A DNA stretch of 64,000 nucleotides from Flexivirga oryzae (GTDB lineage: Bacteria; Actinomycetota; Actinomycetes; Actinomycetales; Dermatophilaceae), in NCBI RefSeq assembly GCF_014190805.1, contig NZ_JACHVQ010000001.1, positions 1 through 64,000 on the forward strand, given 5' to 3'. Made by a program: the position numbers and the translations under genes. The notes beneath the pieces are model-generated. The model did no database searches and had not been told where the DNA came from. It was given only the letters and a program-made list of their open reading frames with translations. Below are positions 1 through 9,563 of this stretch, piece by piece; position 1 is the first letter of the stretch; every line of letters starts with the position of its first letter.

Positions 1-1
1 C

Positions 2-1366
2 CATCGCTGGACCATCCGCCGGCTCGCCAGGGCGGCGTCCCCCGAGCGCGAACAGCTGGCCTGGCTGCTGGTTTCCGTGCTGCCGATCATCGTCGCGATC
101 CTGGTCGGGCCGCCGGTCGTCCTCTTCGTCGTCACCCTGCTGACGACGGTGACGCTGCTGGTCGGGATCGTGCGGTACGAGTTGTTCGACGTGAAGCTGA
201 TCCTGCGCAGCGGGCTGCTGTACGGCGCGCTCATCGGTCTCGCCGCCGGTGCCTATTTCGCGGCGGTCGCTGCCGCCGGCATCGTGTCGTCCTCCACCGC
301 GGTGCCGACGTTCTTCGCGGCCGCCGTGGTGGCGCTGCTCGCGCGCCCGGCATACATCGGCCTCTCCCGCTGGATCGGCCGGTTCGTGTATGGCGACCGC
401 ACCGACCCGGCACGCGCCCTCGGCCGGCTCGGCCCGGGCATGGAGGGCGCGCTCGGACCCGACCTGGACGCGGTGGTCGCCGCGGTGGCCCACTCGCTGC
501 GCTCGCCCTACGTCGAGGTGGTGGGTGCGGACGGTCAGGTGCTGGCGACCGCCGGTCGACCGCAGCAGCATGCGGCGCAGGAGATCGCCCTGAGCCGGGA
601 CACCGACCGGGTCGGCACGCTGCGGGTCTGCTGGCGGACACCCACCGACCCGCCGTCGCGCGCGGAACGTGCCCTGGTCGAGGTGCTCGCGGTGTCGGTC
701 GCCGTGGCGGTCCACGCCACCCGGCTCGCCCGGGACGTGGAGGAGTCACGGGCGCGGGTGATCGAGGTGCGGGCGGCCGAGCGCAGCAGGTTGAGGGCGG
801 ACCTGCACGACGGCGTCGGCCCGTCCCTGTCGGGGGCCGCGCTCGGCATCGAGGCCGCGTTGCGCACCGACCGGCTCGAAGACACCCGCGAGATCCTGGC
901 AGTGGTGCACGGTGAGATCAAGCAGCTCGTCCGTGAGATTCGTTGCCTGATAGACGATCTCGGCCCTGCCGGGCTGGAGCACGGTCGTCTGCCGGAGGCA
1001 TTGGCGGCACATGCGTCGGCCGTCAACGCGCTGGGCGTGGTGCACGTGACCGTCGCCGTGGACGCGCTGCCGCCCGTCACCCTCCCGGTCGAGGTGGCGG
1101 CGCACCGGATCGCCACGGAGGCGATCACCAACGTGGTGCGGCACTCCGGCGCCACCACGGCGCACGTGTCGTTGCGTTGCGACGAGCGGTCGCTGGTGCT
1201 GGAGGTGTCCGACGACGGCGTCGGGCTGGACGGGTCGACGCCGGGTGTCGGCAGGGGATCGATGCGTGAGCGGGCCGAGTCGGTCGGCGGCACCCTCACC
1301 CTGGGCGACCGGTCGCCGCACGGCACCTGCGTGCGGGCGGAGCTGCCGCTGCAGGAGCCGCGGTGA
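2..1366 (+). CDS. Sensor histidine kinase, NarL/HisKA_3 type (5' end outside window)
   Basis: The reading frame is open from base 2, so the true start lies upstream. The encoded C-terminal part begins with membrane segments, including a run of Val/Leu/Ile near bases 77-300. A cytoplasmic sensor-like stretch follows, then a HisKA_3 dimerisation block with the phospho-acceptor His in RADLHDGVG near base 800. The HATPase domain has an N-box (TEAITNVVRHSG) and a G-box (DDGVGLDG). The kinase should autophosphorylate on that His and pass phosphate to the response regulator, whose GTG overlaps its stop codon by 4 nt. The signal sensed cannot be read from the sequence. The family call is firm. Confidence 0.9.
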   Translation, partial: HRWTIRRLARAASPEREQLAWLLVSVLPIIVAILVGPPVVLFVVTLLTTVTLLVGIVRYELFDVKLILRSGLLYGALIGLAAGAYFAAVAAAGIVSSSTAVPTFFAAAVVALLARPAYIGLSRWIGRFVYGDRTDPARALGRLGPGMEGALGPDLDAVVAAVAHSLRSPYVEVVGADGQVLATAGRPQQHAAQEIALSRDTDRVGTLRVCWRTPTDPPSRAERALVEVLAVSVAVAVHATRLARDVEESRARVIEVRAAERSRLRADLHDGVGPSLSGAALGIEAALRTDRLEDTREILAVVHGEIKQLVREIRCLIDDLGPAGLEHGRLPEALAAHASAVNALGVVHVTVAVDALPPVTLPVEVAAHRIATEAITNVVRHSGATTAHVSLRCDERSLVLEVSDDGVGLDGSTPGVGRGSMRERAESVGGTLTLGDRSPHGTCVRAELPLQEPR

Positions 1367-2025
1367 GCGCCGACGCGCCCGTCCGGGTGGTCCTGGCGGA
1401 CGACCACCCGATGTACCGCTACGGAGTGGCGGCGGTGCTGGCCTCCGAGCCGCGGGTCGAGCTGGTCGGCGAGGCGCAGAGCGGGCGGGAGTTGCTCGCT
1501 CTGGTCGAACGGACCGGGCCGGACGTCGTCGTCACCGACCTGCGGATGCCGGACCTGGACGGCATCGCCGTCACCCGCGAACTGGGTATGACGAACCCGG
1601 ACCTGCCGGTGCTGGTGCTGACGATGCACGACGACGACGAAAGCGTCTTCGGCGCGATGCGTGCCGGCGCCAGGGGGTATCTGCTCAAGGGCGCCGACGC
1701 GGACGAACTGATCGCCACGATCCGGACCGTTGCTGCGGGTGGCACGGCCTTCGGCCCGTCGGTCGCGCGCCGCATCGTGGGCTTCTACCTGGAGTCCACG
1801 AGCCGCTTCGCGCAAGGGGCCTTCCCCGAGCTGACCACGCGCGAACGCGAGGTTCTGGACCTGCTCGCGGCAGGTCGCCGCAACTCGGCGATCGCGGCCA
1901 CGCTCGGGCTCAGCGACAAGACCGTCCGCAACCACCTGTCGGCCATTCTCACCAAACTGCAGGTGTCGGATCGCTCGGCCGCGATCGTGCGGGCGCGAGA
2001 GGCGGGTCTGGGACGCGAGCGGTGA
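1363..2025 (+). CDS. NarL/LuxR-family response regulator
   Basis: This 220-residue regulator starts at a GTG overlapping the kinase stop (GTGA), so the two are translationally coupled and form a cognate pair. The N-terminal receiver domain has the acidic pair at residues 13-14, the phospho-acceptor Asp in VVTDLRMPD (about residue 59) and the conserved Lys in GYLLKG. The C-terminal LuxR helix-turn-helix is LTTREREVLDLLAAG through KTVRNHLSAIL. It presumably binds DNA as a dimer when phosphorylated. Targets are unknown. The next gene is convergent, with its stop only 17 bp away. Confidence 0.93.
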   Translation: MSADAPVRVVLADDHPMYRYGVAAVLASEPRVELVGEAQSGRELLALVERTGPDVVVTDLRMPDLDGIAVTRELGMTNPDLPVLVLTMHDDDESVFGAMRAGARGYLLKGADADELIATIRTVAAGGTAFGPSVARRIVGFYLESTSRFAQGAFPELTTREREVLDLLAAGRRNSAIAATLGLSDKTVRNHLSAILTKLQVSDRSAAIVRAREAGLGRER

Positions 2026-2041
2026 CCGATGCGCCGGCCGG

Positions 2042-2617
2042 TCAGGCCGAAACCAGTTGGCCCCGAAGGAAACCGATGCAGTCGGCCAGGTCCGGGTCGG
2101 TCGGCTCCGGCAGCGCGTGTGCGGGCCACCAGCGCACGTCGTCGGACTCGTCCGAGACCGCGATGCGTGCGCCCTCGGGGGCCACGGCGGCGATCCGCAG
2201 GTCCCAGTGCGCGGTGCACCGGCCGAAGGCCGCGGTCAGGTCGTGCCGGTGCAGGAAGAGCGCACCGGGCACCGCGCGCAGCCCGTCGATGCCGGACTCC
2301 TCGGTCGCCTCACGCACGGCGGCGCCCGCGACGGTCCGGTCGCCCGGCTCGAAGTGCCCGCCGGGCTGCAGCCACAGCCGGGCCTTCTTGTGCAGCACCA
2401 GCAGCACCCGCGTCAGGTCGTGGGAGAAGACGACCGCGCCGGCGGTGAAGTGCTCGGGCGGGCCGTCGCGCCAGAGCGCGTCGTCGTATGCCGCGAGGTG
2501 ATCCACGAAAGCATCCCGGGTGGGGCTGGGAGCAGCCGCGCGAAGCACCTCGAAGGCGTTGTCCCGCAGTGCTTTTCGGCTCTCGTCCGTCACGATCGGC
2601 AGGCCGTCGGGCGTCAC
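2042..2617 (-). CDS. NUDIX hydrolase
   Basis: This 191-residue protein starts at the GTG (2617) that overlaps the TGA of the upstream DUF2342 gene (GTGA). The start was chosen because the coupled overlap is the first start available after that gene. The Nudix box is GHFEPGDRT..AAVREATEESGIDG, a Gx5Ex7REUxEExGU-type motif, preceded by WLQPGGHFEPGD. Such enzymes hydrolyse nucleoside diphosphates linked to another moiety; the substrate cannot be read here. The operon with the DUF2342 gene is on the minus strand. The protein lacks a signal peptide and should be cytoplasmic. Confidence 0.88.
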   Translation of the reverse strand: MTPDGLPIVTDESRKALRDNAFEVLRAAAPSPTRDAFVDHLAAYDDALWRDGPPEHFTAGAVVFSHDLTRVLLVLHKKARLWLQPGGHFEPGDRTVAGAAVREATEESGIDGLRAVPGALFLHRHDLTAAFGRCTAHWDLRIAAVAPEGARIAVSDESDDVRWWPAHALPEPTDPDLADCIGFLRGQLVSA

Positions 2618-4077
2618 TCGTCGCCCTGGGCGCCGCCGGAGCCGTCGTCCTTCGTGTCCTTGCCCTCCCGCTCGGCGTCCAGCTCCGCGGTGCCCTGGGC
2701 GAGCAACGCCTCCAGGGCTGCGTCGACCTCGTCCGGCGCGGCGGACTCGGTGTCGGGGGACTGGCGGCGGCGCACGTAACCCTGCGGGTCGTCCAGGTCG
2801 TCCGCTGTCGGCGCGAAGTCCGGGTGCTTCCACGCGTCGTCCCGCGACTGCTGGCCGAGAGCGTCCTCCAGCTGGGTGAACACCTGCGCGGCGTCACGCA
2901 ACCGGCGGGGGCGCAGCTCCAGCCCGACGAGGGAGGCGAAGACCCGCTCGGCAGGACCACCGGTCGCGCGGCGGCGCCGGACCGCCTCGGACAGCTGCGT
3001 GGTGTGCGGCAGATGCTTGCCCGCCGCCTCGTTCGTGACGACGTCCACCCAGCCCTCGACGAGTGCGAGCAGCGTCTCCAGGTGGGCGAGCGCCCGCTGC
3101 TGCGCCTCGGACGGCTCGGCGCTGAACAGCGAGCCCTGCAACGCCTCCTGCATCGCGGCGGGGTCGCTCGGGTCGGCGTCGGCGACGGCACGTTCGATGC
3201 CGTCGGTGTCGATTGAGATGTCCCCGGCATACGACTGCACGGCTGCGATCAGCGCCGGGCCGAGCCAGGGCACCGCAGCGAACAGCCGGGCCCGGGCGGC
3301 CTCGCGCACCGCCAGGTAGAGGTTGACCTCGCCCGCGTCGACCTCGAGTCCGTCGGCGAACTCCGACACGTTGGCCGGCAGCATCGCCACGCCGTCGGTG
3401 AGGGGGAGGCCGACCTCACTGCCGCTGACCAGGTCGCCGGCCAGGGCGCCGACCGCCTGGCCGACCTGCGCGCCGAACATGCCGGCACTCATCCGCGCCA
3501 TCATCGGCTGCATCTGACCCATCAGCGCGGCCGGGTTGATGCCGGCGGGCAGCCCGAGCTGCTCCGCATCGCCCGGGTCGAGGCGGCGCAACTGTTCTCC
3601 CATGGCCTTCTCGATGGCGCCGTTGACCCCGGCCGCGACCGGCTCGACCAGCTGCCGCCACATGGGCATCGTCTGGTCGACCCACTCGGCGCGGCTGAGC
3701 GCCTTCGCCGGGCCGATCGCCGGGAAGTCGGTGACTTCGTCCAGCCACAGGTTGGCCACCTGCACGACCTGTTCGACGTCGCGGGTCGCCGCGGCGCCCA
3801 CGCTGGCGTCACCGGCGGCGGAGACGGTCTTGCGGGCGACGTCGGTCGCGAGCTCCAGGTTGACGGCGCCGTCCACCGGCCCGGACATCATCGCCTGCAG
3901 CTGACTCTGCAGCATCTGCATCATCTGCGGGTTCATGTCCTGCACGCCCATCTGTTCCAGCGCGCTCGCCAGCTGATCGTTGCCGGAGTCGCCGCCGAGG
4001 ATGGATCGCAGCAACTCGGACAGGTCCGGCTGCTGTGCGTCGTCGTCGTCAGGGCGCTCGGGTGGGTTGTTCGACAT
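2614..4077 (-). CDS. DUF2342 (zincin_2-like) protein, possibly without its zinc ligands
   Basis: The 487-residue protein belongs to the actinobacterial family often labelled zinc-dependent metalloprotease or F420-associated hydrolase. Supporting features are the acidic N-terminus, the LSELLRSILGG start, EGWVDVVTNEAAGKHLP and GLELRPRRLRDAAQVF near the C-terminus. In the family, as I remember it, the block before VPWL reads roughly REAAHxRLFAHVPWL with histidines as metal ligands. Here it reads REAARARLFAAVPWL, so both histidines are replaced. The protein may therefore be catalytically inactive or a divergent paralogue. It ends inside the start of the NUDIX gene. No signal peptide is visible. 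Confidence 0.8.
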   Translation of the reverse strand: MSNNPPERPDDDDAQQPDLSELLRSILGGDSGNDQLASALEQMGVQDMNPQMMQMLQSQLQAMMSGPVDGAVNLELATDVARKTVSAAGDASVGAAATRDVEQVVQVANLWLDEVTDFPAIGPAKALSRAEWVDQTMPMWRQLVEPVAAGVNGAIEKAMGEQLRRLDPGDAEQLGLPAGINPAALMGQMQPMMARMSAGMFGAQVGQAVGALAGDLVSGSEVGLPLTDGVAMLPANVSEFADGLEVDAGEVNLYLAVREAARARLFAAVPWLGPALIAAVQSYAGDISIDTDGIERAVADADPSDPAAMQEALQGSLFSAEPSEAQQRALAHLETLLALVEGWVDVVTNEAAGKHLPHTTQLSEAVRRRRATGGPAERVFASLVGLELRPRRLRDAAQVFTQLEDALGQQSRDDAWKHPDFAPTADDLDDPQGYVRRRQSPDTESAAPDEVDAALEALLAQGTAELDAEREGKDTKDDGSGGAQGDE

Positions 4078-4218
4078 CTCTTCTCCTGGCCCGGATGGGA
4101 CACGCGGTCGGCGCGCGCCTGCCTACCGTGAATAGGCTGTCCACTAGACAACCACGAACTCGGCCCCGTCGTTCCGCGACGGCGCCCGTGTTCGCCCTTA
4201 GCGCAATCGGGAGAATGT

Positions 4219-4647
4219 ATGACGCAGCCGGACCCTCGCGTACGCCTGGTCGACCTGCGCGACACACCGCTGTCGGTCGACGAGGCGCTGGCCGCCGTCA
4301 CCGATCCGGCAGCCGGCGGCATGGCGCTCTTCGTCGGGACCGTCCGGCAGCAGGATCACGCGAAAGCTGTTGATCTGCTTGACTACTCGGCACACCCGTC
4401 GGCAGTGGACGTGATGCGTGAGGTTGCGGAGTCGGTGGTCACCGACGAGATCACCGCGCTGGCGGCGGTGCACCGCGTGGGCCGACTGCACGTGGGGGAC
4501 CTGGCCGTGGTGGTTGCGGTGAGTGCTCCGCACCGGGGAGCCGCACTCACAGTTTGCAGGGAGATGATCGACACTCTCAAGCACCGGGTGCCGATCTGGA
4601 AGCACCAGGCGTTCAGTGACGGAAGCGACGAATGGGTCGGGCTGTAG
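4219..4647 (+). CDS. moaE: Molybdopterin synthase catalytic subunit MoaE
   Basis: The 142-residue product fits the family length. It shows MALFVGTVRQQD, LDYSAHPSAVDVMREV, VHRVGRLHVGDLAVVVAVSAPHRG, LKHRVPIWKHQ and the C-terminal DEWVG, which are conserved MoaE blocks including the Lys of KHQ. MoaE transfers sulfur from thiocarboxylated MoaD to cyclic pyranopterin monophosphate to make molybdopterin in the cytosol. The ATG has GGGAG upstream. No other moa gene is in the window, so the small subunit must be encoded elsewhere. The gene is followed within 6 bp by the PDZ/Lon gene. Confidence 0.93.
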   Translation: MTQPDPRVRLVDLRDTPLSVDEALAAVTDPAAGGMALFVGTVRQQDHAKAVDLLDYSAHPSAVDVMREVAESVVTDEITALAAVHRVGRLHVGDLAVVVAVSAPHRGAALTVCREMIDTLKHRVPIWKHQAFSDGSDEWVGL

Positions 4648-4652
4648 GAGAT

Positions 4653-5804
4653 ATGGCGGCAGGTACGAACGAGCGGGGCAGGTTGGACGGGGCGACCGGC
4701 GGGGGTTCCGAGTCCTCGGGGAGCGTTGGCGCGAAGAAACGGGAGGCCCCACGCAGCCTCAGCCGCTCCAACATCGCCCTGCTGATCACGGCGCTCGTCC
4801 TGGTGGTCGCGGTCGCCGCGCTCAACCTGATCCACGTGCCGAAGGTGATCCTGCGGCCCGGGCCGGTGACCAACACCCTGGGCGAGACCGACGGGAAACC
4901 GGTCGTCGAGATCAAGGGCGTCAAGACCTACCCGACCTCGGGGAACCTGGACTTCGTCACCATCTCGATGGCGGGTGGGCCGCAGTACCCGGTCAGCGTG
5001 ATGGAGTGGCTGAAGGCGAAGTACATCGACAACGACGCCGAGATCGACCCCGAGAGCATGTGGTTCCCCAAGGGCATCACCTCCAAGCAGGTGGAGCAGC
5101 AGAGCACCTCCGAGATGACCAACTCGCAGGAGACCGCCGAGGTGGTCGCGATGCGCGCGGCGGGCATCACCGTCCCCGAGTCGATCACGGTCGTGCAGTT
5201 GCAGCAGGGCGCGGCCGCCGCGGGCGAACTCAAGCCCAAGGATGTGCTGGTGTCGCTCAACGGCAGCAAGGTCACCGACCTGAAGTCGGTCTCGACGACG
5301 ATGTCGAAGGTCACGCCGGGCGCGACCGTGCCGGTCGTGGTCAAGCGCGCCGGCAAGCAGGTCCGGCTGCGGGTCCCGACGGGCAAGGGCGAGGACGGCG
5401 GCGCCGTCTTCGGGATCGCGATCTCCCCGTCATACAAGTTCCCGTACGACGTGAAGGTCAACGTCGGTGCGGTGGGTGGCCCGTCGGCGGGCACGATGTT
5501 CACCCTCGCGATGTACGACATGCTCACGCCGGGGGCGCTGACCGGGGGCAAGAAGGTGGCCGGCACCGGCACCATCAGCGAGGACGGCTCGGTCGGCCCG
5601 ATCGGCGGCATCCGGCAGAAGCTGATCGCGGCGAAACGCGCCGACGCGCAGTTCTTCTTCGCCCCGGGCAGCGACTGCCAGGAGGCCAAGGGTCACGTGC
5701 CGAGCGGGCTGACGGTCATCAGGATCAACACCCTGCAGGACGCCCTGAAGGCGCTGAAGCAGATCCGCGGCGGCAAGACCACCGGCTTCGTGGGGTGTGG
5801 CTGA
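4653..5804 (+). CDS. Secreted PDZ / Lon-type (S16) serine protease, YlbL-like
   Basis: The 383-residue protein has a polar N-terminus, one membrane anchor (NIALLITALVLVVAVAALNLI), a PDZ domain (AAGELKPKDVLVSLNGSKVTDL) and a C-terminal Lon-type proteolytic domain. The catalytic Ser lies in GGPSAGTMF and the Lys in IRQKLIAAKRA, giving a Ser-Lys dyad. It should sit in the membrane with its protease domain outside. ATG 4653 was preferred to ATG 4632 because TAGGAG sits just upstream of it and the earlier one lies inside moaE. Its substrate is unknown. The family is conserved next to UPF0182-type genes in actinobacteria, as here. Confidence 0.9.
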   Translation: MAAGTNERGRLDGATGGGSESSGSVGAKKREAPRSLSRSNIALLITALVLVVAVAALNLIHVPKVILRPGPVTNTLGETDGKPVVEIKGVKTYPTSGNLDFVTISMAGGPQYPVSVMEWLKAKYIDNDAEIDPESMWFPKGITSKQVEQQSTSEMTNSQETAEVVAMRAAGITVPESITVVQLQQGAAAAGELKPKDVLVSLNGSKVTDLKSVSTTMSKVTPGATVPVVVKRAGKQVRLRVPTGKGEDGGAVFGIAISPSYKFPYDVKVNVGAVGGPSAGTMFTLAMYDMLTPGALTGGKKVAGTGTISEDGSVGPIGGIRQKLIAAKRADAQFFFAPGSDCQEAKGHVPSGLTVIRINTLQDALKALKQIRGGKTTGFVGCG

Positions 5805-5854
5805 GCTCCGGATCCGCACGGGTCCCCATGATGTATCGAAGGAGCAGAGCGGGG

Positions 5855-6397
5855 TTACTCGAGGGTGACCCGCAGCGCGTGCACCAGGCCCGGCGCGATG
5901 TCCTTGCCGACGGCGACCTTGTCGTCGGCGTCGTGGGCGCGCTGGCGTAACAGGCAGATCGAGTCGCCGTCGCGCAGCACGGCGACCAGCAGACGGACGT
6001 CGGCCCGGTCGGGGTGTGCGGCCAGCACGTCGGTCGCCTCGGTGGGGTTGTCGGGCAGGCCCTGCTCCGCCTCCGGCGGCACGACGATCCGCTCGATGGC
6101 CAGCGCGACACCGTCGACCTCCGGCGGCCACGCGAGTTGCCGCAGCAGGCTCTCGATGTTGGAGGTCTGCGGCAGCCCCTCCTGCTCGATGGTGCTGTAT
6201 GCCGACGGGTCCGCGCCGCGCAACTGACCCGCGAGGCCCGGCTCCCGCTGCAGCAGATCCTCGTTCCGGGCGATCGCGAACAGCCGCGGAGCCTGGTCCC
6301 AGCCGGCAGCGGCGACGTGCCGCTCGGTGTCGATCGCGCACTCCGCGAGCGGGCTGAGCACGGGCTTGGCGACGGGAATCGGGTCCTCGGACGGCAT
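5855..6397 (-). CDS. PPA1309-family protein
   Basis: This 180-residue cytoplasmic protein of unknown function is recognisable as the PPA1309 family by LSPLAECAIDTERHVAAAGWDQAPRLFA, LPPEVDGVALAIERIVVPP-like spacing and the C-terminal RDGDSICLLRQRAHDADDKV...PGLVHALR. In actinobacteria this family is usually found between a YlbL-like protease and UPF0182, the arrangement seen here. The start at 6397 is the most conserved-looking ATG; an upstream ATG at 6415 is possible. A GTATGCCG motif overlaps the start codon. No catalytic residues are evident. Confidence 0.85.
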   Translation of the reverse strand: MPSEDPIPVAKPVLSPLAECAIDTERHVAAAGWDQAPRLFAIARNEDLLQREPGLAGQLRGADPSAYSTIEQEGLPQTSNIESLLRQLAWPPEVDGVALAIERIVVPPEAEQGLPDNPTEATDVLAAHPDRADVRLLVAVLRDGDSICLLRQRAHDADDKVAVGKDIAPGLVHALRVTLE

Positions 6398-6510
6398 ACA
6401 CCCATGCTGCCGCACGCCGGTGAAACCCAGACTGCTCGGGTCGCCACATAGCCCCGCGGGTTACCGTGTCCCCACCTGACCCATTGCTCACACCCAACTT
6501 CGAGGCCGAC

Positions 6511-9500
6511 GTGACTTCTTCGGACGAGCCGACCGGCGGCGACGGGCGCAACCCGGAGCACGCGGGCGCTGTGCGGCGCTTCGGGCCGACGGGTGCGCGT
6601 CGGACGCTGATGGTTGCGGGCGCGATCATCGTGCTGGCCGTGCTGGTGCAGGTCTGGGCCAACGTGTGGACCAACAAGCTGTGGTTCGACAGCCTGGGCT
6701 TCTCCTCGGTGTTCCGGACCGAGTACCTCACCAAGGCGCTGATGTTCCTCGGTGGCGCGCTCATCGTCGGCGGGCTGATCTGGTTCAGCATGTGGATCGC
6801 GTTCCGGCAGCGGCCGATCTACGCGCCGTCGACCGGCGACCTGGACGCCATGGACCGCTACCGAGAAGCCATCGAACCCTTCCGCCGGGCGGCGTTCTGG
6901 GTGGTGCCGATCGTGTTCGGGCTGTTCGCCGGGTCCGCCGCGATCGGGCAGTGGAAGACCGTGCTGCTGTGGTTGCACCGGCAGAGTTTCGGCACCAAGG
7001 ACCCGGAGTTCCACAAGGACATCGGCTTCTACGTCTTCACCCTGCCCTGGCTGCAGGTCATCGTCGGCTTCCTCACGATGGCACTGATCCTCTCGCTCAT
7101 CGCGGCAGTGGTGATGCACTACCTGTATGGCGGGATCTCCTTGCGCGACAGGGGAGTCCACACCACCAGCGCCGCCCGTGTGCACCTGTCCGTGCTGCTC
7201 GCGATCCTGGTGCTGGTGCGCGGCGCCGCCTACTGGCTGGGCCGCTACGACCTGACGACCAGTGACAACTCGCTGTTCACCGGCATCGACTACACCGCGC
7301 AGAACGCCGTCCTGCCGGCCAAGGCGATGCTGGCCGGCGCGGCGGTCATCTGCGCCGCGCTGTTCGTCGCGACGATCTGGACCCGGACCTGGCGGCTGCC
7401 GGTCGTCGGCCTCGCACTGCTGGTCGTGTGCGCCATCGTGCTCGGCGCGATCTACCCGGCACTGGTGCAGCGCTTCAAGGTCCGTCCGAACGAGCAGGCG
7501 CTGCAGTCGCCATACATCACCCGCAACCTGACGGCGACCAAGACGGCCTACGGCCTCGACAAGGTGAAGGTCAGGTCCTACACGCCGACCAAGGCGACCA
7601 CGGCCGGGCAGCTGACGCAGGACGCGGAGACGATCCCGGGCATCCGGCTGGTCGACCCGTCGATCGTGTCCCCGACCTTCCGGCAGCTGCAGGGGCAGCG
7701 CAACTACTACCAGTTCGGCAACACCCTCGACGTCGACCGCTACGAGGTCGGTGGCAAGACCGACGACGTGGTCGTCGGTGTGCGCGAGCTCGACCTGTCC
7801 GGTGTGCCCACGTCCCAGCGGAACTGGGTCAACGACCACACGGTCTACACGCACGGTTTCGGGGTCGTGGCGGCCTACGGCAACGAACGCACCGAGGACG
7901 GTCAGCCGGTCTTCATGGAGTCCGACATCCCGCCGGTCGGCAAACTCGGCAAGTTCCAGCCGCGCATCTACTTCGGGGAGTCCTCACCACGCTTCTCCAT
8001 CGTCGGAGGCCCCAAGGACGGGCAGAAGCGGGAGCTGGACTACCCCAACACCTCGTCCGGCGGTGAGCAGCGCACGACCTACACCGGGGGCGGCGGCGTC
8101 GCGGTCGGCTCGTTCAACCGCAAGCTCGCGTATGCCGTGAAGTATCACGACCTCAACTTCCTCTTCTCCGGCTCGATCAACTCCGACTCGCGGATCCTGG
8201 ACACCCGCAACCCGGTGGACCGGGTCAAGAAGGTCGCCCCGTGGCTGACCGTCGACGGCGACCCCTACCCGGTCGTCGAGGACGGCCACGTGCAATGGGT
8301 GGTGGACGGCTACACCACCACCTCGCACTACCCGAACTCGCAACTGGAGTCGCTGGGCAGCGCGACCTCCGACTCGCTGACCACCCAGTCGAACAACCTG
8401 CGCAGCCTCGCCGGTGGCCGGGTCAACTACATCCGCAACTCGGTGAAGGCGACCGTCGACGCCTACACCGGCAAGGTGACGCTCTACGCGTGGGACGACA
8501 CGGACCCGCTGCTGAAGGCGTGGATGAGCGCCTTCCCCGGCACCGTCAAGCCGATGTCGCAGATCTCGTCCAGCCTGATGTCGCACCTGCGCTACCCGGA
8601 GGACCTGTTCAAGGTGCAGCGCGAGCTGCTCACCAAGTACCACGTCACCGACCCGGGGCAGTTCTTCCAGGGCAACGACCAGTGGCAGGTGCCGACCGAC
8701 CCGTCGTCGTCGAAGGCCGGGGAGCAGCAGCCGCCCTACTACCTGTCGCTGGCGATGCCCGACCAGTCGTCGCCGAAGTTCTCGCTGACCACCACGTTCA
8801 TCCCGACCGGTGACCGGCAGAACCTCTCGGCGTTCATGACCGTCGACGCCGACGCGGGGTCGACGCCGGGCAAGAAGAGCGCCGACTACGGCACCTTCCG
8901 CATCCTGGAGATGCCGCGCAACGTCACCATCAAGGGCCCGGGGCAGTTCCAGAACGACATCAACTCCTCGCAGGCGGTGTCACCCACCACCAAGCAGACG
9001 CTCGCGCAGTTCCTGACCTACAACAAACAGGTCGGCTCGACCGTGGAGGAGGGCAACCTGCTCACCCTGCCGGTCGGTGGTGGTCTGTTGTATGTCGAGC
9101 CGATCTACGTGCGCGCGGCGGGCAACACCTCGTTCCCGCTGCTGAAGGCCGTCGTGGTCGGATTCGGCGACAAGCTCGCCTGGGACACCACGCTCGACGG
9201 CGCGCTGAATGCGCTGTTCGGCGGCGATTCCGGTGCCACCGCGGGCGATTCGGGTCAGTCGTCACCCCCGTCGAGTACGCCGTCGTCGCCGTCCAGCTCC
9301 CCGTCGTCCTCGTCGAAGTCGACCAAACCGGCCGCGAACCCGGAGTTGCGGTCGGCGCTCGCGGATGCGGAGCAGTGGTACGCGCAGGGCGAGAAGGACC
9401 TGAAGAAGGGTGACTTCGCGGCATACGGCGAGGACCAGAAGAAGCTCAAGGCGGCGATCAAGCGGGCCATTGAGGCCGAGGGCGGCACCGCACCGCAGTC

Positions 9501-9543
9501 GTCCAGCAGCTCCTCGCCGGCTCCCTCGTCCACCGGCAACTAG
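6511..9543 (+). CDS. UPF0182 family large membrane protein
   Basis: The protein is about 1010 residues if started at GTG 6511, which has GAGG eight bases upstream. GTG 6466 would add 15 residues. The N-terminal third holds seven or so hydrophobic segments (MVAGAIIVLAVLVQVWANVW, ALMFLGGALIVGGLIWFSMW, FWVVPIVFGLFAG and others). A long extracellular region follows, with conserved stretches such as GIRLVDPSIVSPTFRQLQGQ. The C-terminus is Ser/Pro-rich. The function of UPF0182 is unknown. It is widespread in actinobacteria. A 38-bp palindromic repeat starts 21 bp after its stop and may act as its terminator. Confidence 0.93.
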   Translation: MTSSDEPTGGDGRNPEHAGAVRRFGPTGARRTLMVAGAIIVLAVLVQVWANVWTNKLWFDSLGFSSVFRTEYLTKALMFLGGALIVGGLIWFSMWIAFRQRPIYAPSTGDLDAMDRYREAIEPFRRAAFWVVPIVFGLFAGSAAIGQWKTVLLWLHRQSFGTKDPEFHKDIGFYVFTLPWLQVIVGFLTMALILSLIAAVVMHYLYGGISLRDRGVHTTSAARVHLSVLLAILVLVRGAAYWLGRYDLTTSDNSLFTGIDYTAQNAVLPAKAMLAGAAVICAALFVATIWTRTWRLPVVGLALLVVCAIVLGAIYPALVQRFKVRPNEQALQSPYITRNLTATKTAYGLDKVKVRSYTPTKATTAGQLTQDAETIPGIRLVDPSIVSPTFRQLQGQRNYYQFGNTLDVDRYEVGGKTDDVVVGVRELDLSGVPTSQRNWVNDHTVYTHGFGVVAAYGNERTEDGQPVFMESDIPPVGKLGKFQPRIYFGESSPRFSIVGGPKDGQKRELDYPNTSSGGEQRTTYTGGGGVAVGSFNRKLAYAVKYHDLNFLFSGSINSDSRILDTRNPVDRVKKVAPWLTVDGDPYPVVEDGHVQWVVDGYTTTSHYPNSQLESLGSATSDSLTTQSNNLRSLAGGRVNYIRNSVKATVDAYTGKVTLYAWDDTDPLLKAWMSAFPGTVKPMSQISSSLMSHLRYPEDLFKVQRELLTKYHVTDPGQFFQGNDQWQVPTDPSSSKAGEQQPPYYLSLAMPDQSSPKFSLTTTFIPTGDRQNLSAFMTVDADAGSTPGKKSADYGTFRILEMPRNVTIKGPGQFQNDINSSQAVSPTTKQTLAQFLTYNKQVGSTVEEGNLLTLPVGGGLLYVEPIYVRAAGNTSFPLLKAVVVGFGDKLAWDTTLDGALNALFGGDSGATAGDSGQSSPPSSTPSSPSSSPSSSSKSTKPAANPELRSALADAEQWYAQGEKDLKKGDFAAYGEDQKKLKAAIKRAIEAEGGTAPQSSSSSSPAPSSTGN

Positions 9544-9563
9544 GGGCTTTCCTGGCATTTCGG

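Noticed and set aside
535..1935. 466-residue minus-strand frame opposite the two-component genes
   Set aside because: It is antisense to well-recognised kinase and regulator domains and has no family features.
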